Positions 17,194-25,340 of a stretch of 64,000 nt of DNA are shown here, in pieces. Source of the stretch: Mesobacillus harenae (lineage in GTDB: Bacteria > Bacillota > Bacilli > Bacillales > Cytobacillaceae). Every line of letters starts with the position of its first letter. Positions within the stretch are counted from its first letter, which is position 1. The stretch lies in contig NZ_JABUNR010000018.1 in NCBI RefSeq assembly GCF_013343715.1, forward strand, positions 1 to 64,000. The letters are read 5' to 3'. Both the position numbers and the translations under genes were made by a program. Under the pieces are notes generated by a model. It did not search any database. It was not told where the DNA came from and saw only the letters and a program-made list of their open reading frames with translations.

Positions 17194-17661
17194 TTAATAA
17201 GTAACTTTTTGCATAGAATCAGTCCATGCTTTAAAAGGTTCCTCCGCAGTTTGATCAGACAGCTGAATCATTTTGAGTTGACGCTCCTCTACAGCGAGGG
17301 CTAACTGTTCATAGATGAACTGATCATCAAAGCCAATTTTAGCAGCGTCCTCCTTAGTGCAGGCAAAATAAACTGCCTTTGGCCTTGCCCAGAAGATGGC
17401 TCCCATGCACATCGGACACGGTTCACAACTGGAATATATTTCACATCCATCAAGCTGAAACGTGTTTAAAGTCTTGCAAGCTGACCTAATTGCCTGAATC
17501 TCAGCGTGGGCGCTCGGGTCATTTAAATATGTCACTTCATTCCTTCCCGTTCCAACAATCTTCCCATCCTTTACTACGACAGCTCCGAATGGTCCGCCAT
17601 GACTTTCAGAAACGTTTTCAAAAGCGATCTGAAGAGCGACTTTCATGAATTCACCTGTCAT
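17194..17661 (-). CDS. guaD: Guanine deaminase (cytidine-deaminase fold)
   Basis: The zinc-site motif of the deaminase superfamily is complete: HAEIQAIR (His52, Glu54) and PCPMC (Cys82, Cys85). With 155 residues it matches the small GuaD of B. subtilis, which converts guanine to xanthine. AGGGG seven bases before the ATG at 17661 is better than the GTG two codons earlier. It is first in an operon with adeC. A possible -10 TATAAT lies at 17694-17699 but the -35 is poor. No purine riboswitch is visible upstream. Confidence 0.92.
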   Translation of the reverse strand: MTGEFMKVALQIAFENVSESHGGPFGAVVVKDGKIVGTGRNEVTYLNDPSAHAEIQAIRSACKTLNTFQLDGCEIYSSCEPCPMCMGAIFWARPKAVYFACTKEDAAKIGFDDQFIYEQLALAVEERQLKMIQLSDQTAEEPFKAWTDSMQKVTY

Positions 17662-17667
17662 AACCAC

Positions 17668-18038
17668 ACCCCTATCTTTAGTTAATTCCCTAAATTATAT
17701 AGGCAGCTAAAAATATTTACATAAATCTTGTGAGGTTATCTGCCAGACTTTTTCCTAAATAGCTGGACCTAGGTTGAACGGGGTGCGACGAGCAGGATAC
17801 GTGCAAGGAAAATTCATTTTAGAAACCGCGCACATCAGTTTCTTAAAAATATAATGTAGGAGTGCAGCCCTTTGGAGCTGGAAGTATGACTGCTACCGAA
17901 ATATACAAATAAAAGGATTACGTGCAAACTTCAGCTCCCTATGTAGAAGCCACAAACGCTTCACTCCAATAAACATATTCTTTAACAGTCTAAGGGAATA
18001 CCGCCACTCATTGGGCTTTCACCGCCCTCTCAGCCATG
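17668..18038 (-). other. Gap upstream of guaD
   Basis: This 370-bp gap contains the guaD promoter region (TATAAT at 17694-17699, minus strand). I see no purine-riboswitch core, no PurR-type repeat and no coding frame, nor a clear terminator for the gene ending at 18039. Confidence 0.4.
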
Positions 18039-18629
18039 CTAGCGGTATCTTTCCTCTTTAAATGGATTAGCTGTCATTGAGTAGCCCATTTCCTCCCAAA
18101 AACCAGCCTCATCTTCACTCATAAAGCGAATTCCTGAAACCCATTTCGTACCTTTCCATAGGTAAAACGTTTCAGGCGGGATAAATCGTAAAGGATAACC
18201 ATGTTTAGGGTCCAGATCCTGCCAGTCATTTAGCTCATCTTTCCAGCGATAGACAAACAGCGAATCATCCCCCATTAAAGGTTCTATTGGCAAGTTAGCT
18301 GAGTATCCGAAACGGTCGCCATCATAATATCCATAAATTTGCACATATTTAATCTCTTGGGTAGGTTGGGCTAATTTGAAAAGTTCCCTGAAAGGAACCC
18401 CTTCAAAGGTTGTGCCGAATTTCGACCATGTCGTTACACAATGCATATTAACAGTTGATATCGATTTGGGAAGTTCCATAAATTCCTTATATGACAAGGT
18501 AATCTCATTTTCAACCTGGCCAAACAGCCTGAATCCCCACTCTTCTACATTAAAATCATAAGTATCTCCTACATGCAAAATCGGCCATTTTACTGTTTCA
18601 AATTGCCCGGGAGGCAGCTTATTTTCCAT
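18039..18629 (-). CDS. Sulfite oxidase-like molybdopterin oxidoreductase (YuiH type)
   Basis: A 196-residue protein with the oxidoreductase molybdopterin-binding domain of the sulfite oxidase family. The Mo-ligand cysteine is Cys64 in NMHCVTTWSKFG, and PLRFIPPETFYLWKGTKWVSGI is the conserved C-terminal part. There is no dimerisation domain, as in YuiH of B. subtilis and YedY-like proteins, and no Tat signal, so it should be cytosolic. GGAGAG precedes ATG. It is a single gene. The substrate is unknown for this subgroup. Confidence 0.88.
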   Translation of the reverse strand: MENKLPPGQFETVKWPILHVGDTYDFNVEEWGFRLFGQVENEITLSYKEFMELPKSISTVNMHCVTTWSKFGTTFEGVPFRELFKLAQPTQEIKYVQIYGYYDGDRFGYSANLPIEPLMGDDSLFVYRWKDELNDWQDLDPKHGYPLRFIPPETFYLWKGTKWVSGIRFMSEDEAGFWEEMGYSMTANPFKEERYR

Positions 18630-18834
18630 CTTATCTCTCCATTCATCATTGTCATATTTGGATTAATCTTCATGTTAAACTACATAATAAGGTTATAAAT
18701 GTACATATGCAAGAATACGAAATTATAAAGAATAATCCTTTTTATTTTGCTGAATGAAATTAACTTGTTACTATTGCCTTAAATGAAACATCAAACACAA
18801 TTTCAGTTAACCATAAAAGAAAGAGGATGAGACA

Positions 18835-19863
18835 GTGCTTTCTAATAGTAAAACAAACGGGAAACAGTTAAGAGATATTCGACATTCCGTCCTTGATTTA
18901 GCCCCGATTGTTAAAGGGGGAACTCCTGCAGATTCATTGAGGAACACCCTTGACTTAGCTCAACATGCGGAGAAATGGGGTTATCATCGGTATTGGCTGG
19001 CAGAACACCATAATATGCCTGGTATTGCCAGTTCAGCAACCTCAGTTGTTATCGGTCATGTTGCTGGCGGAACTTCAACCATTCGCGTAGGATCAGGGGG
19101 AATTATGCTTCCAAATCATGCATCCCTTGTCATTGCCGAGCAGTTTGGCACCCTTGAATCTTTGTATCCAGGAAGGATTGACCTCGGATTAGGACGAGCA
19201 CCTGGAACTGATCAGCTTACAGCACAAGCATTAAGACGGGATCGTCGAACTGATGGCCAGGACTTCCCAGAACAATTAGAGGAACTGCGTGCATATTTCA
19301 ACCCGCCACCCGGGAACAACGGCAAGGTGCGTGCAATACCTGGCGAAGGTTTAAATATCCCAATTTGGCTCCTAGGCTCTAGTGGTTACAGTGCACAGCT
19401 TGCCGGACAGCTTGGACTGCCATTTGCATTTGCCAGCCATTTCTCACCAGAAAACACATTGCCAGCATTATCGCTGTATCATAGGAATTTCCGACCTTCG
19501 GCAGTTCTTGATAAACCTTATTCAATGGTAGGGGTCAATGTTATAACTGCTGATTCTGAAAATGAAGCTCATCGGCTGGCAACTTCGATGCAGCAGCAAT
19601 TTTTAAATTTAATCCGTAATACCCCAGGACCGCTTCAGCCACCGGTTGATAGCATGGAAGAACATTGGAGCAGCTATGAAAAAGAAATTCTTAAAAAGCA
19701 GCTTGGCTCCTCCATGATTGGCGACCCTGATTCAGTTCGGACAAAGCTGCACTCTTTTATTAATGAAACAAAAGCAGACGAGATTATGGTGAATGCCCAA
19801 ATTTACGATCATACAGCACGGCTTCGCTCATTTGAAATTGTTGCTGAACTTATGAAATCATAA
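18835..19863 (+). CDS. LLM-class flavin-dependent oxidoreductase
   Basis: A 342-residue bacterial-luciferase-like protein with GYHRYWLAEHHNMPGIAS, IRVGSGGIMLPNHASLVIAEQ-like text and LYPGRIDLGLGRAPGTD, the block typical of the YceB/YvbT group. These FMN- or F420-using monooxygenases act on varied small molecules. GTG start with AGAGG eight bases upstream. It is divergent from the YuiH-type gene and ends before a strong terminator. The substrate cannot be predicted. Confidence 0.88.
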   Translation: MLSNSKTNGKQLRDIRHSVLDLAPIVKGGTPADSLRNTLDLAQHAEKWGYHRYWLAEHHNMPGIASSATSVVIGHVAGGTSTIRVGSGGIMLPNHASLVIAEQFGTLESLYPGRIDLGLGRAPGTDQLTAQALRRDRRTDGQDFPEQLEELRAYFNPPPGNNGKVRAIPGEGLNIPIWLLGSSGYSAQLAGQLGLPFAFASHFSPENTLPALSLYHRNFRPSAVLDKPYSMVGVNVITADSENEAHRLATSMQQQFLNLIRNTPGPLQPPVDSMEEHWSSYEKEILKKQLGSSMIGDPDSVRTKLHSFINETKADEIMVNAQIYDHTARLRSFEIVAELMKS

Positions 19864-19909
19864 CCTCGCCCCACCGTATAAAGAGCTGGTTTTTATGAAG
19901 CCTCCTCTA

Positions 19910-19957
19910 GACCATAGGGAAACTCAAAGAACTGTGAGTTTCCCTATGGTCTTTTTT
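19910..19957 (+). terminator. Strong terminator of the LLM gene
   Basis: GACCATAGGGAAACTCA pairs with TGAGTTTCCCTATGGTC (17 bp) and is followed by TTTTTTATTTTT. Confidence 0.92.
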
Positions 19958-19983
19958 ATTTTTGAATTAAGATAGAATAACCA

Positions 19984-20110
19984 GTGTGGTTGAGTTTCCA
20001 CTCCTCGTGGACGCTTTCCGAGGGCGGGGCCGAGCGCTTCCCTCGTTGTGCTCAGGCCAGAGTCTCGGACTTTCCCGCTTTCCACGCCGGAGTCGCCACC
20101 CCACGCTCCA
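19984..20110 (-). repeat. Bacillus intergenic repeat element, copy 1
   Basis: On the minus strand this shares the layout of the element at 31715-31848: GATTGGAG, GCGACTCCGGCG, GAGAC, ACGAGG, CCCCGCC, GGAAAGCG and GGAAACTCAAC in the same order. Such GC-rich, imperfectly repeated blocks are scattered between Bacillus genes, often at transcript ends. An open frame through it is not a gene. Confidence 0.6.
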
Positions 20111-20271
20111 ATCCAGTTTATTAAAATTAATCAATAAATAATTACCTAGAGCTGACCAACTTTGATAACCAAAAATCAGTTTAATGAGCGTGAACAATTG
20201 AAAATGCCTGCCACTGATTAATTAGTTCGATATGACCAATTAGTTAATAAGCTTGGGTCAGCCATGCGTAG

Positions 20272-20643
20272 CCATTTCCGCCTTGAGCTGTCCAAATCAG
20301 CCTTGCATTCGGACTCCACAGAACCATTTCCGCCTTGAACTGTCCGAATCAGCCTCGCATTCGGACTCCACGGAACCATTTCCGCCTTGAGCTGTCCGAA
20401 TCAGCCTTCCATTCGGACTCCACGGAACCATTTCCGCCTTGAGCTGTCCGAATCAGCCTTCCATTCGGACTCCACAGAACCATTTCCGCCTTGAGCTGTC
20501 CGAATCAGCCTTCCATTCGGACTCCACGGAACCATTTCCGCCTTGGGCTGTCCGAATCAGCCTTCCATTCGGACTCCCCCGAGCCATTTCCGCCTTGAGC
20601 TGTCCGAATCAGCACTCCATTCGGACTCCACGGAACCATTTCC
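20272..20643. repeat. 52-bp tandem repeat, 7 full copies plus a partial
   Basis: Copies begin with CCATTTCCGCC at 20272, 20324, 20376, 20428, 20480, 20532 and 20584, with a last fragment at 20636, giving an exact 52-bp period. Each unit holds an 8-bp inverted repeat, GTCCGAAT...ATTCGGAC, around a 9- to 10-base loop. Copies differ by a few substitutions but no indels. The period is not a multiple of three and all reading frames shift, so the array does not code for a repeated peptide. Confidence 0.95.
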
Positions 20644-21075
20644 AAACACAGTTTGAATACTTTCACCGGGTTGACACAAATTTCATCAATATTCAGAGGA
20701 TTAGATCCTAGTTAATTAGAATACACATTAATAGATAGAGGGGGGTGCGGCGGTATTAAGAATTCCAGGCAATTGTGTTTTGTATGAACTGGCTAGATGA
20801 TCACCTTTTGTTCAGGAATTCTGATTTATATTGCTGAATGTATAAAAAAACCCGTTAAACATTATAACTCTCTCTATGGAATTCCTGTGAAAGGAGGATT
20901 AGGCAATTTTCTCATTCCCATTTAATCTCCTATTTTAGTTTAAGTATTATCATTCTTGTGGTTCAGATCTCTCTTAGACACAGTATTACCGTAGGCCCAA
21001 TGGCATTTTATTCTACAGTTTAATTGACTCCAATCCTCGCAATCTATGTTAATTTTAAAAATAATGATTACTAGA
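20644..21075 (+). other. Gap between repeat block and katA promoter
   Basis: About 430 bp of AT-rich DNA with no supported gene, RNA or strong hairpin before the PerR box. Confidence 0.4.
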
Positions 21076-21090
21076 TTAAAATAATTATAA
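21076..21090. promoter_or_regulatory. PerR box upstream of katA
   Basis: TTAAAATAATTATAA matches the PerR consensus TTATAATNATTATAA at all but one position. It lies just upstream of the katA -35, so peroxide-dependent derepression is expected. Confidence 0.8.
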
Positions 21091-21097
21091 TTTAGTA

Positions 21098-21125
21098 TTG
21101 ATTTTCAAATGAAAAGTGTTATCAT
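21098..21125 (+). promoter_or_regulatory. katA promoter
   Basis: -35 TTGATT (21098-21103), 16-bp spacer, -10 TATCAT (21120-21125), about 45 bp before the start codon. Confidence 0.75.
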
Positions 21126-21169
21126 TTAAATATAAGTTCTTAAATTTTAATTGCAAGGGAGATAAGAAA

Positions 21170-22636
21170 ATGAGCGAAAATAAGACAAGACTTACAACCG
21201 GCTGGGGAGCACCCGTTGGTGATAATCAAAATTCAATGACTGCAGGTTCCCGCGGTCCTACTTTAATCCAAGATGTCCACCTGTTAGAAAAGCTAGCCCA
21301 CTTTAATAGGGAACGTGTTCCTGAACGTGTCGTGCATGCTAAGGGTGCTGGAGCGCATGGTTACTTTGAAGTTACAAATGATCTATCAAAATATACAAAG
21401 GCAGCATTTTTATCAAAAGTCGGCAAACACACTCCAATGTTTATCCGTTTCTCAACTGTAGCAGGAGAGCTTGGCTCCGCTGACACAGTCCGTGATCCTC
21501 GTGGATTTGCTGTAAAGTTCTACACTGAAGAAGGAAACTATGATTTAGTTGGCAATAACACTCCTGTATTCTTTATCAGAGACGCCATTAAGTTCCCTGA
21601 TTTTATCCATACTCAAAAAAGAGATCCTAAAACACATTTGAAAAATCCTACGGCTGTTTGGGACTTTTGGTCACATTCACCAGAGTCACTTCACCAAGTA
21701 TCCATCCTAATGTCTGACCGTGGTATTCCGGCAACTCTCCGCCATATGCATGGATTTGGCAGCCATACCTTTAAGTGGGTAAACGAAAAGGGTGAAGGAG
21801 TTTGGGTAAAATATCACTTTAAAACCGAACAGGGGATAAAGAATCTAGCACCAGATGTTGCAGCTAAAATCGCAGGTGAAAACCCAGATTACCATACAGA
21901 AGATTTATTTAATGCAATCGAACAGGGTGATTTCCCAGCATGGAAATTGTATGTACAAATCATGCCACTTGAAGATGCTAATACTTATCGCTTTGACCCG
22001 TTTGATGTTACGAAGGTTTGGTCCCAAAAGGATTATCCTCTGATTGAAGCAGGCCGAATGGTTTTAAATAAAAATCCTGAAAACTACTTCGCTGAAGTAG
22101 AACAAGCTACATTCTCTCCTGGCTCATTTGTGCCTGGAATTGAGGCTTCACCTGATAAAATGCTGCAAGGGCGCCTGTTCGCTTATTCGGATGCACATCG
22201 CTACCGCGTTGGGGCTAATCATACCCTTCTTCCAATTAACCGCCCTAAATCAGAGGTTAATAACTACCAGCGCGATGGCCAAATGCGTTCTGATAATAAT
22301 GGAGGAGGCTCAGTGTATTATGAGCCAAACAGCTTCAGCGGCCCAGCAGAAACCGAAGAAAATAAAACAACTCCCTACACGGTTACCGGCATGGCTGACA
22401 GTGTAGCATACGATCACCATGACCACTATACACAGGCAGGCGACTTGTACAGACTCATGAGCGAAGACGAGCGCAGCCGTCTAGTTGAAACTATCGTAGG
22501 GGCAATGAAGCCGGTAGCTTTGGAAGAAATTAAACATCGCCAAATCATGCATTTCTACAAAGCTGATCCTGAGTACGGCAAACGGATTGCTGACGGCCTT
22601 GGAATAGAGATCCCACAAGAAGTTTTGAACAGTTAA
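21170..22636 (+). CDS. katA: Catalase (heme, clade typical of KatA)
   Basis: A 488-residue monofunctional catalase that breaks hydrogen peroxide into water and oxygen. The catalytic His56 is in RVVHAKGAGAHGYFEVT, and the heme-ligand Tyr339 is in RLFAYSDAHRYRVG. FIRFSTVAGELGSADTVRDP (in part) and FFIRDAIKFPDF are also typical. AAGGGAGA precedes the ATG at 21170; an earlier in-frame GTG at 21116 lies inside the promoter and is rejected. A PerR box and sigma-A promoter lie upstream and a PerR-like gene lies downstream, forming a local peroxide-response unit. Confidence 0.96.
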   Translation: MSENKTRLTTGWGAPVGDNQNSMTAGSRGPTLIQDVHLLEKLAHFNRERVPERVVHAKGAGAHGYFEVTNDLSKYTKAAFLSKVGKHTPMFIRFSTVAGELGSADTVRDPRGFAVKFYTEEGNYDLVGNNTPVFFIRDAIKFPDFIHTQKRDPKTHLKNPTAVWDFWSHSPESLHQVSILMSDRGIPATLRHMHGFGSHTFKWVNEKGEGVWVKYHFKTEQGIKNLAPDVAAKIAGENPDYHTEDLFNAIEQGDFPAWKLYVQIMPLEDANTYRFDPFDVTKVWSQKDYPLIEAGRMVLNKNPENYFAEVEQATFSPGSFVPGIEASPDKMLQGRLFAYSDAHRYRVGANHTLLPINRPKSEVNNYQRDGQMRSDNNGGGSVYYEPNSFSGPAETEENKTTPYTVTGMADSVAYDHHDHYTQAGDLYRLMSEDERSRLVETIVGAMKPVALEEIKHRQIMHFYKADPEYGKRIADGLGIEIPQEVLNS

Positions 22637-22659
22637 CTATTAAATCTTAAGAACAAAAG

Positions 22660-22700
22660 CGAAAGTGCCTTGACAGCCTCGACAAGCGCTGGAGCTGGAT
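22660..22700 (+). repeat. Short Bacillus intergenic motif
   Basis: GCGAAAGTGCCTTGACAGCC and then CTCGACAAGCGCTGGAGCTGGAT match in layout the degraded stretches at 27920-27995 and near 47390-47450 (GCTTCGACAAGC). It appears to be a second family of short dispersed repeats. Confidence 0.4.
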
Positions 22701-22706
22701 AAAAAA

Positions 22707-22738
22707 ATCAGGTATCCACTATTATGTGGATACCTGAT
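22707..22738. terminator. Hairpin between katA and the PerR paralogue
   Basis: ATCAGGTATCCAC and GTGGATACCTGAT form a perfect 13-bp stem with a 6-base loop. On the plus strand no T-run follows (CTAATATAGG), while seven A residues precede it. It may act as a weak or Rho-independent plus-strand stop or as an RNA-stability element. Confidence 0.6.
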
Positions 22739-22767
22739 CTAATATAGGACAAAAAAGGATGATAACT

Positions 22768-23178
22768 ATGCCTGATAACGGGACCGACCTTATTCCCTTT
22801 TTAAAAGAACATGGATTACGGGTAACTCCGCAGAGGCTATTAATACTGAAAACGGTCTTTTCAATTAAAGATCACCCTACCGTGGAAGATATTCATCAAA
22901 AGCTCCCATATATCAGCATGGCTACTTTGTACAATAATATTAAACTGTTTGTAAAAATAGGCATCTTCAAGGAATTGCCTTATGGGACAGGATATAGTAA
23001 ATATGAAATTAATAAACCTGATCATTATCATATAATATGTGATTTATGCGGCAAAATTGCAGATTTTAATTATCCTTCTTTAAAAGAAATCGAAAACGCA
23101 GCTTCAGACCTGACAAATTACTCAATAAAGCACCATCATTTAGAGTTTTATGGAGTTTGTGTATCATGCCAAGATTGA
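22768..23178 (+). CDS. Fur-family regulator, PerR paralogue
   Basis: A 136-residue Fur-family protein most like PerR. It has a winged helix with LRVTPQRLLILKTV and MATLYNNIKLF, and PDHYHIICDLCGKIADF carries regulatory ligands (Asp85, His86, His88, Asp99). Four zinc cysteines (91, 94, 131, 134) form the structural site. By my recollection of B. subtilis PerR, the ligand equivalent to Asp85 is Glu80 here. AAGGA eight bases upstream supports 22768 over the ATG at 22759. Its place behind katA and near a PerR box suggests it represses katA under peroxide-free conditions. It could be a second PerR (PerR2-like) rather than the main one. Confidence 0.88.
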   Translation: MPDNGTDLIPFLKEHGLRVTPQRLLILKTVFSIKDHPTVEDIHQKLPYISMATLYNNIKLFVKIGIFKELPYGTGYSKYEINKPDHYHIICDLCGKIADFNYPSLKEIENAASDLTNYSIKHHHLEFYGVCVSCQD

Positions 23179-23194
23179 TAGTAGGAGGTTTGTG

Positions 23195-23311
23195 ATGAAA
23201 CTAGAGAAAAGAGAATGCAAAACCTGCAAGTCTGAGATAACCCTACTTAAGCACAGTATATTATGTGGTTGCGGACCTAGACTGGCTAAACTAAAAAACT
23301 TCTCCGCTTAA
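23195..23311 (+). CDS. Small zinc-ribbon-like protein, 38 aa
   Basis: A 38-residue frame 16 bp behind the PerR-like gene begins with ATG after a perfect AGGAGGT. It contains CKTC near residues 8-11 and CGC near 24-26 (LCGCGPRLAKL), four cysteines in the spacing of a tiny zinc ribbon. The ribosome-binding site and tight spacing suggest it is co-translated with the regulator. No named family is recognised. Its job could be metal or redox related; that is a guess from context. Confidence 0.55.
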   Translation: MKLEKRECKTCKSEITLLKHSILCGCGPRLAKLKNFSA

Positions 23312-23521
23312 TCGCCATCTTCATAAAAACTCATTGCTCATACCTCATTATTGAACTTCCCGCCTGTGAAGCATGCTGTATAGCTTCCCATCATGCTTCC
23401 CTCATGGATGGATGCATGATAATTTCGGCTGCTCGAATGATAACGGTCTTGCATCAGCGCCTAGTTAGCTTTTATCAAGACCTAGCTTCCATAGGTTAGG
23501 CTATGAATGTTTTTTACCTAT

Positions 23522-23562
23522 AAAAAACCCAATGTAGGCTTATAAAAAGCCTGCATTGGGTT
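23522..23562 (-). terminator. Terminator of the siderophore importer operon
   Basis: AACCCAATGTAGGCTT and AAGCCTGCATTGGGTT pair with one mismatch. On the minus strand TTTTTTA follows. Confidence 0.88.
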
Positions 23563-23568
23563 GAAATA

Positions 23569-24531
23569 TTATTTGATCGCTTCCTCAATTTCATTGATCA
23601 TCTCACTAACAGAAACTAAACCTCCGCCTGATAAGTACCAATAGTTCGGATCAAGATAAACAATATTTTCATTATTGTACGCATTGGTTTTTTTCACAAG
23701 TTCATTTTCCACGATCGATTTTGCTGACGATTGACCACCTTCCACTGCGGCTCCACGGTCAACTACAAATAAAAAATCCGGGTCCTTTTTCAAAATGTAT
23801 TCGAACGAAATCGTATCACCGTGATCTGAAACTTTAATTTTATCATCTGCTGGCTTCACACCAAAAACATCATGAATGATTCCAAACCTAGAACCTGGTC
23901 CGTATGCACTAATGTTACCTTCGTTTGCCAATATAACCAAACCGTTCTTGTCACTATTTTCGGTAACTTCCTGAATGGCTTTAACTCTTTCATTCAGTTT
24001 ATAAAGCTCCGTCTCTACTTCTTTCTCTTTGCCGAAAATTTCACCTAAGGTTTTCGTATTCTCTGTAAAAGATTCCATGTAATTAGCAGTATCGACTCTC
24101 ATAAAAAGTGTCGGAGCAATTTCACTCAGTTCTTCGTATGCATCCTGCTGTCTGCCAGAAATGATAATAACATCAGGATCCATTTCACTTATTTTCTCAA
24201 AGTCGGGTTCTTTTAAGCCCCCAGCATTCTCATACTTTCCATCTTTGTATTCTTCTAGGTAGCTAGGGATATTTGCTTGTGGTACTCCTTTAACCTCTAC
24301 CCCTAGCTGATCCAAAGTATCCAGTACACCAAAATCAAATACCACCACTGTTTCTGGATTCTTTTCAACTTTTGTTTCACCTAGCTGATGTTTAATCACT
24401 AGTTCCTCTGATGCTTTCGTATCAGCTTTTGCCGTAGAGTCAGCCAGTTCAGAATCATTGTTTCCGCAAGCTGTTGTAACAATAGATAAGATGGCTGCCG
24501 TTATAAACAAAGTAATTTTTCTTCTCACCAT
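23569..24531 (-). CDS. yclQ: Iron-siderophore ABC transporter binding lipoprotein (YclQ-like)
   Basis: A 320-residue lipoprotein with a signal ending in SIVTTAC (Cys22) and a class-III periplasmic-binding fold of the siderophore type. It has TVVVFDFGVLDTLDQLGV, DPDVIIISGRQQDAYEELSE and a C-terminal NENIVYLDPNYWYLSGGGLVS. Length and gene order (permease, permease, ATPase, binding protein) match B. subtilis yclNOPQ, which imports petrobactin and its iron-free precursor. It should sit outside the membrane and hand ferric siderophore to the permease. Confidence 0.88.
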   Translation of the reverse strand: MVRRKITLFITAAILSIVTTACGNNDSELADSTAKADTKASEELVIKHQLGETKVEKNPETVVVFDFGVLDTLDQLGVEVKGVPQANIPSYLEEYKDGKYENAGGLKEPDFEKISEMDPDVIIISGRQQDAYEELSEIAPTLFMRVDTANYMESFTENTKTLGEIFGKEKEVETELYKLNERVKAIQEVTENSDKNGLVILANEGNISAYGPGSRFGIIHDVFGVKPADDKIKVSDHGDTISFEYILKKDPDFLFVVDRGAAVEGGQSSAKSIVENELVKKTNAYNNENIVYLDPNYWYLSGGGLVSVSEMINEIEEAIK

Positions 24532-24581
24532 TTACACCTCTTTAATTATTAGCAACTCTAAGAGTACTAGATTCTATCCTC

Positions 24582-25340
24582 TTAGGAAAAGAAGATACAT
24601 ATTTTATTATTGTTTATGCATTCGATTTGAAAATCCATATCATAAACAGCATTTAAAACGTTTCGGTCAATAATTTCTGATGTCGTTCCTTCTTTGATTA
24701 CCTTTCCATCTTTTAAAGCAACAATATAATCAGAATAGCAGGATGCAAAGTTAATATCATGCAAAACAATCACAACTGTTTTTCCAAGTTCATCTGTCAG
24801 CCTTCTTAGAACTTTCATAATTTGAACAGAGTGTTTCATATCCAAGTTATTTAACGGCTCGTCAAGCAGGATATATTCCGTGTTCTGAGCGATGACCATG
24901 GCAATGTATGCTCTTTGCCTCTGTCCGCCACTTAACTCATCCAGGTACTTATGCTGCATTTCTTCTAATTCCATATAGTTAATTGCTTCGTCTACATACG
25001 CCCAGTCTTCCTTCGTCAGTCTTCCTTGTGAATACGGAAAACGCCCAAAGGAAACCAGCTCTCTAATCGTAAGCCTAATGTTGATGTGATTAGACTGCTT
25101 TAAAATGGATATCTTCTTCGCCAGCTGATTGCTATTACTTTTCGTAACTTCCTGTCCATCGATAAGGATCTCTCCGTTATCCTTGGTAATAAGGCGGCTT
25201 ATCATTGACAGCAAGGTACTTTTACCAGCTCCGTTTGGTCCAATAAAAGAAGTTATTTTTCCTTTTTGAATGGTTACAGAAACATCATCGACTACCTTTT
25301 TATTTCCATATTCTTTCGAAACATGTATTACATCTACCAT
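24582..25340 (-). CDS. yclP: Iron-siderophore ABC transporter ATPase (YclP-like)
   Basis: A 252-residue ATP-binding subunit with Walker A GPNGAGKST, signature LSGGQRQR and Walker B EYILLDEPLNNLD, followed by the switch His in VIVLHDINFA. It is of the FecE/BtuD type. It overlaps yclO by 7 bp (GGAGAG before ATG), so translation is coupled. It drives uptake through YclO and, formerly, YclN. Confidence 0.92.
   Translation of the reverse strand: MVDVIHVSKEYGNKKVVDDVSVTIQKGKITSFIGPNGAGKSTLLSMISRLITKDNGEILIDGQEVTKSNSNQLAKKISILKQSNHINIRLTIRELVSFGRFPYSQGRLTKEDWAYVDEAINYMELEEMQHKYLDELSGGQRQRAYIAMVIAQNTEYILLDEPLNNLDMKHSVQIMKVLRRLTDELGKTVVIVLHDINFASCYSDYIVALKDGKVIKEGTTSEIIDRNVLNAVYDMDFQIECINNNKICIFFS

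Noticed and set aside
17668..17800. Purine riboswitch upstream of guaD
   Set aside because: I looked for the conserved three-way-junction core and found none.
19967..20197. 76-codon open frame on the minus strand
   Set aside because: It runs through a GC-rich dispersed repeat, lacks a binding site and has no family.
20272..20643. CRISPR array
   Set aside because: Units are contiguous with no unique spacers, and no cas genes are nearby.
20439..20711. 90-codon open frame across the tandem repeat
   Set aside because: The 52-bp period shifts frame in each unit, so the peptide does not repeat; no ribosome-binding site.
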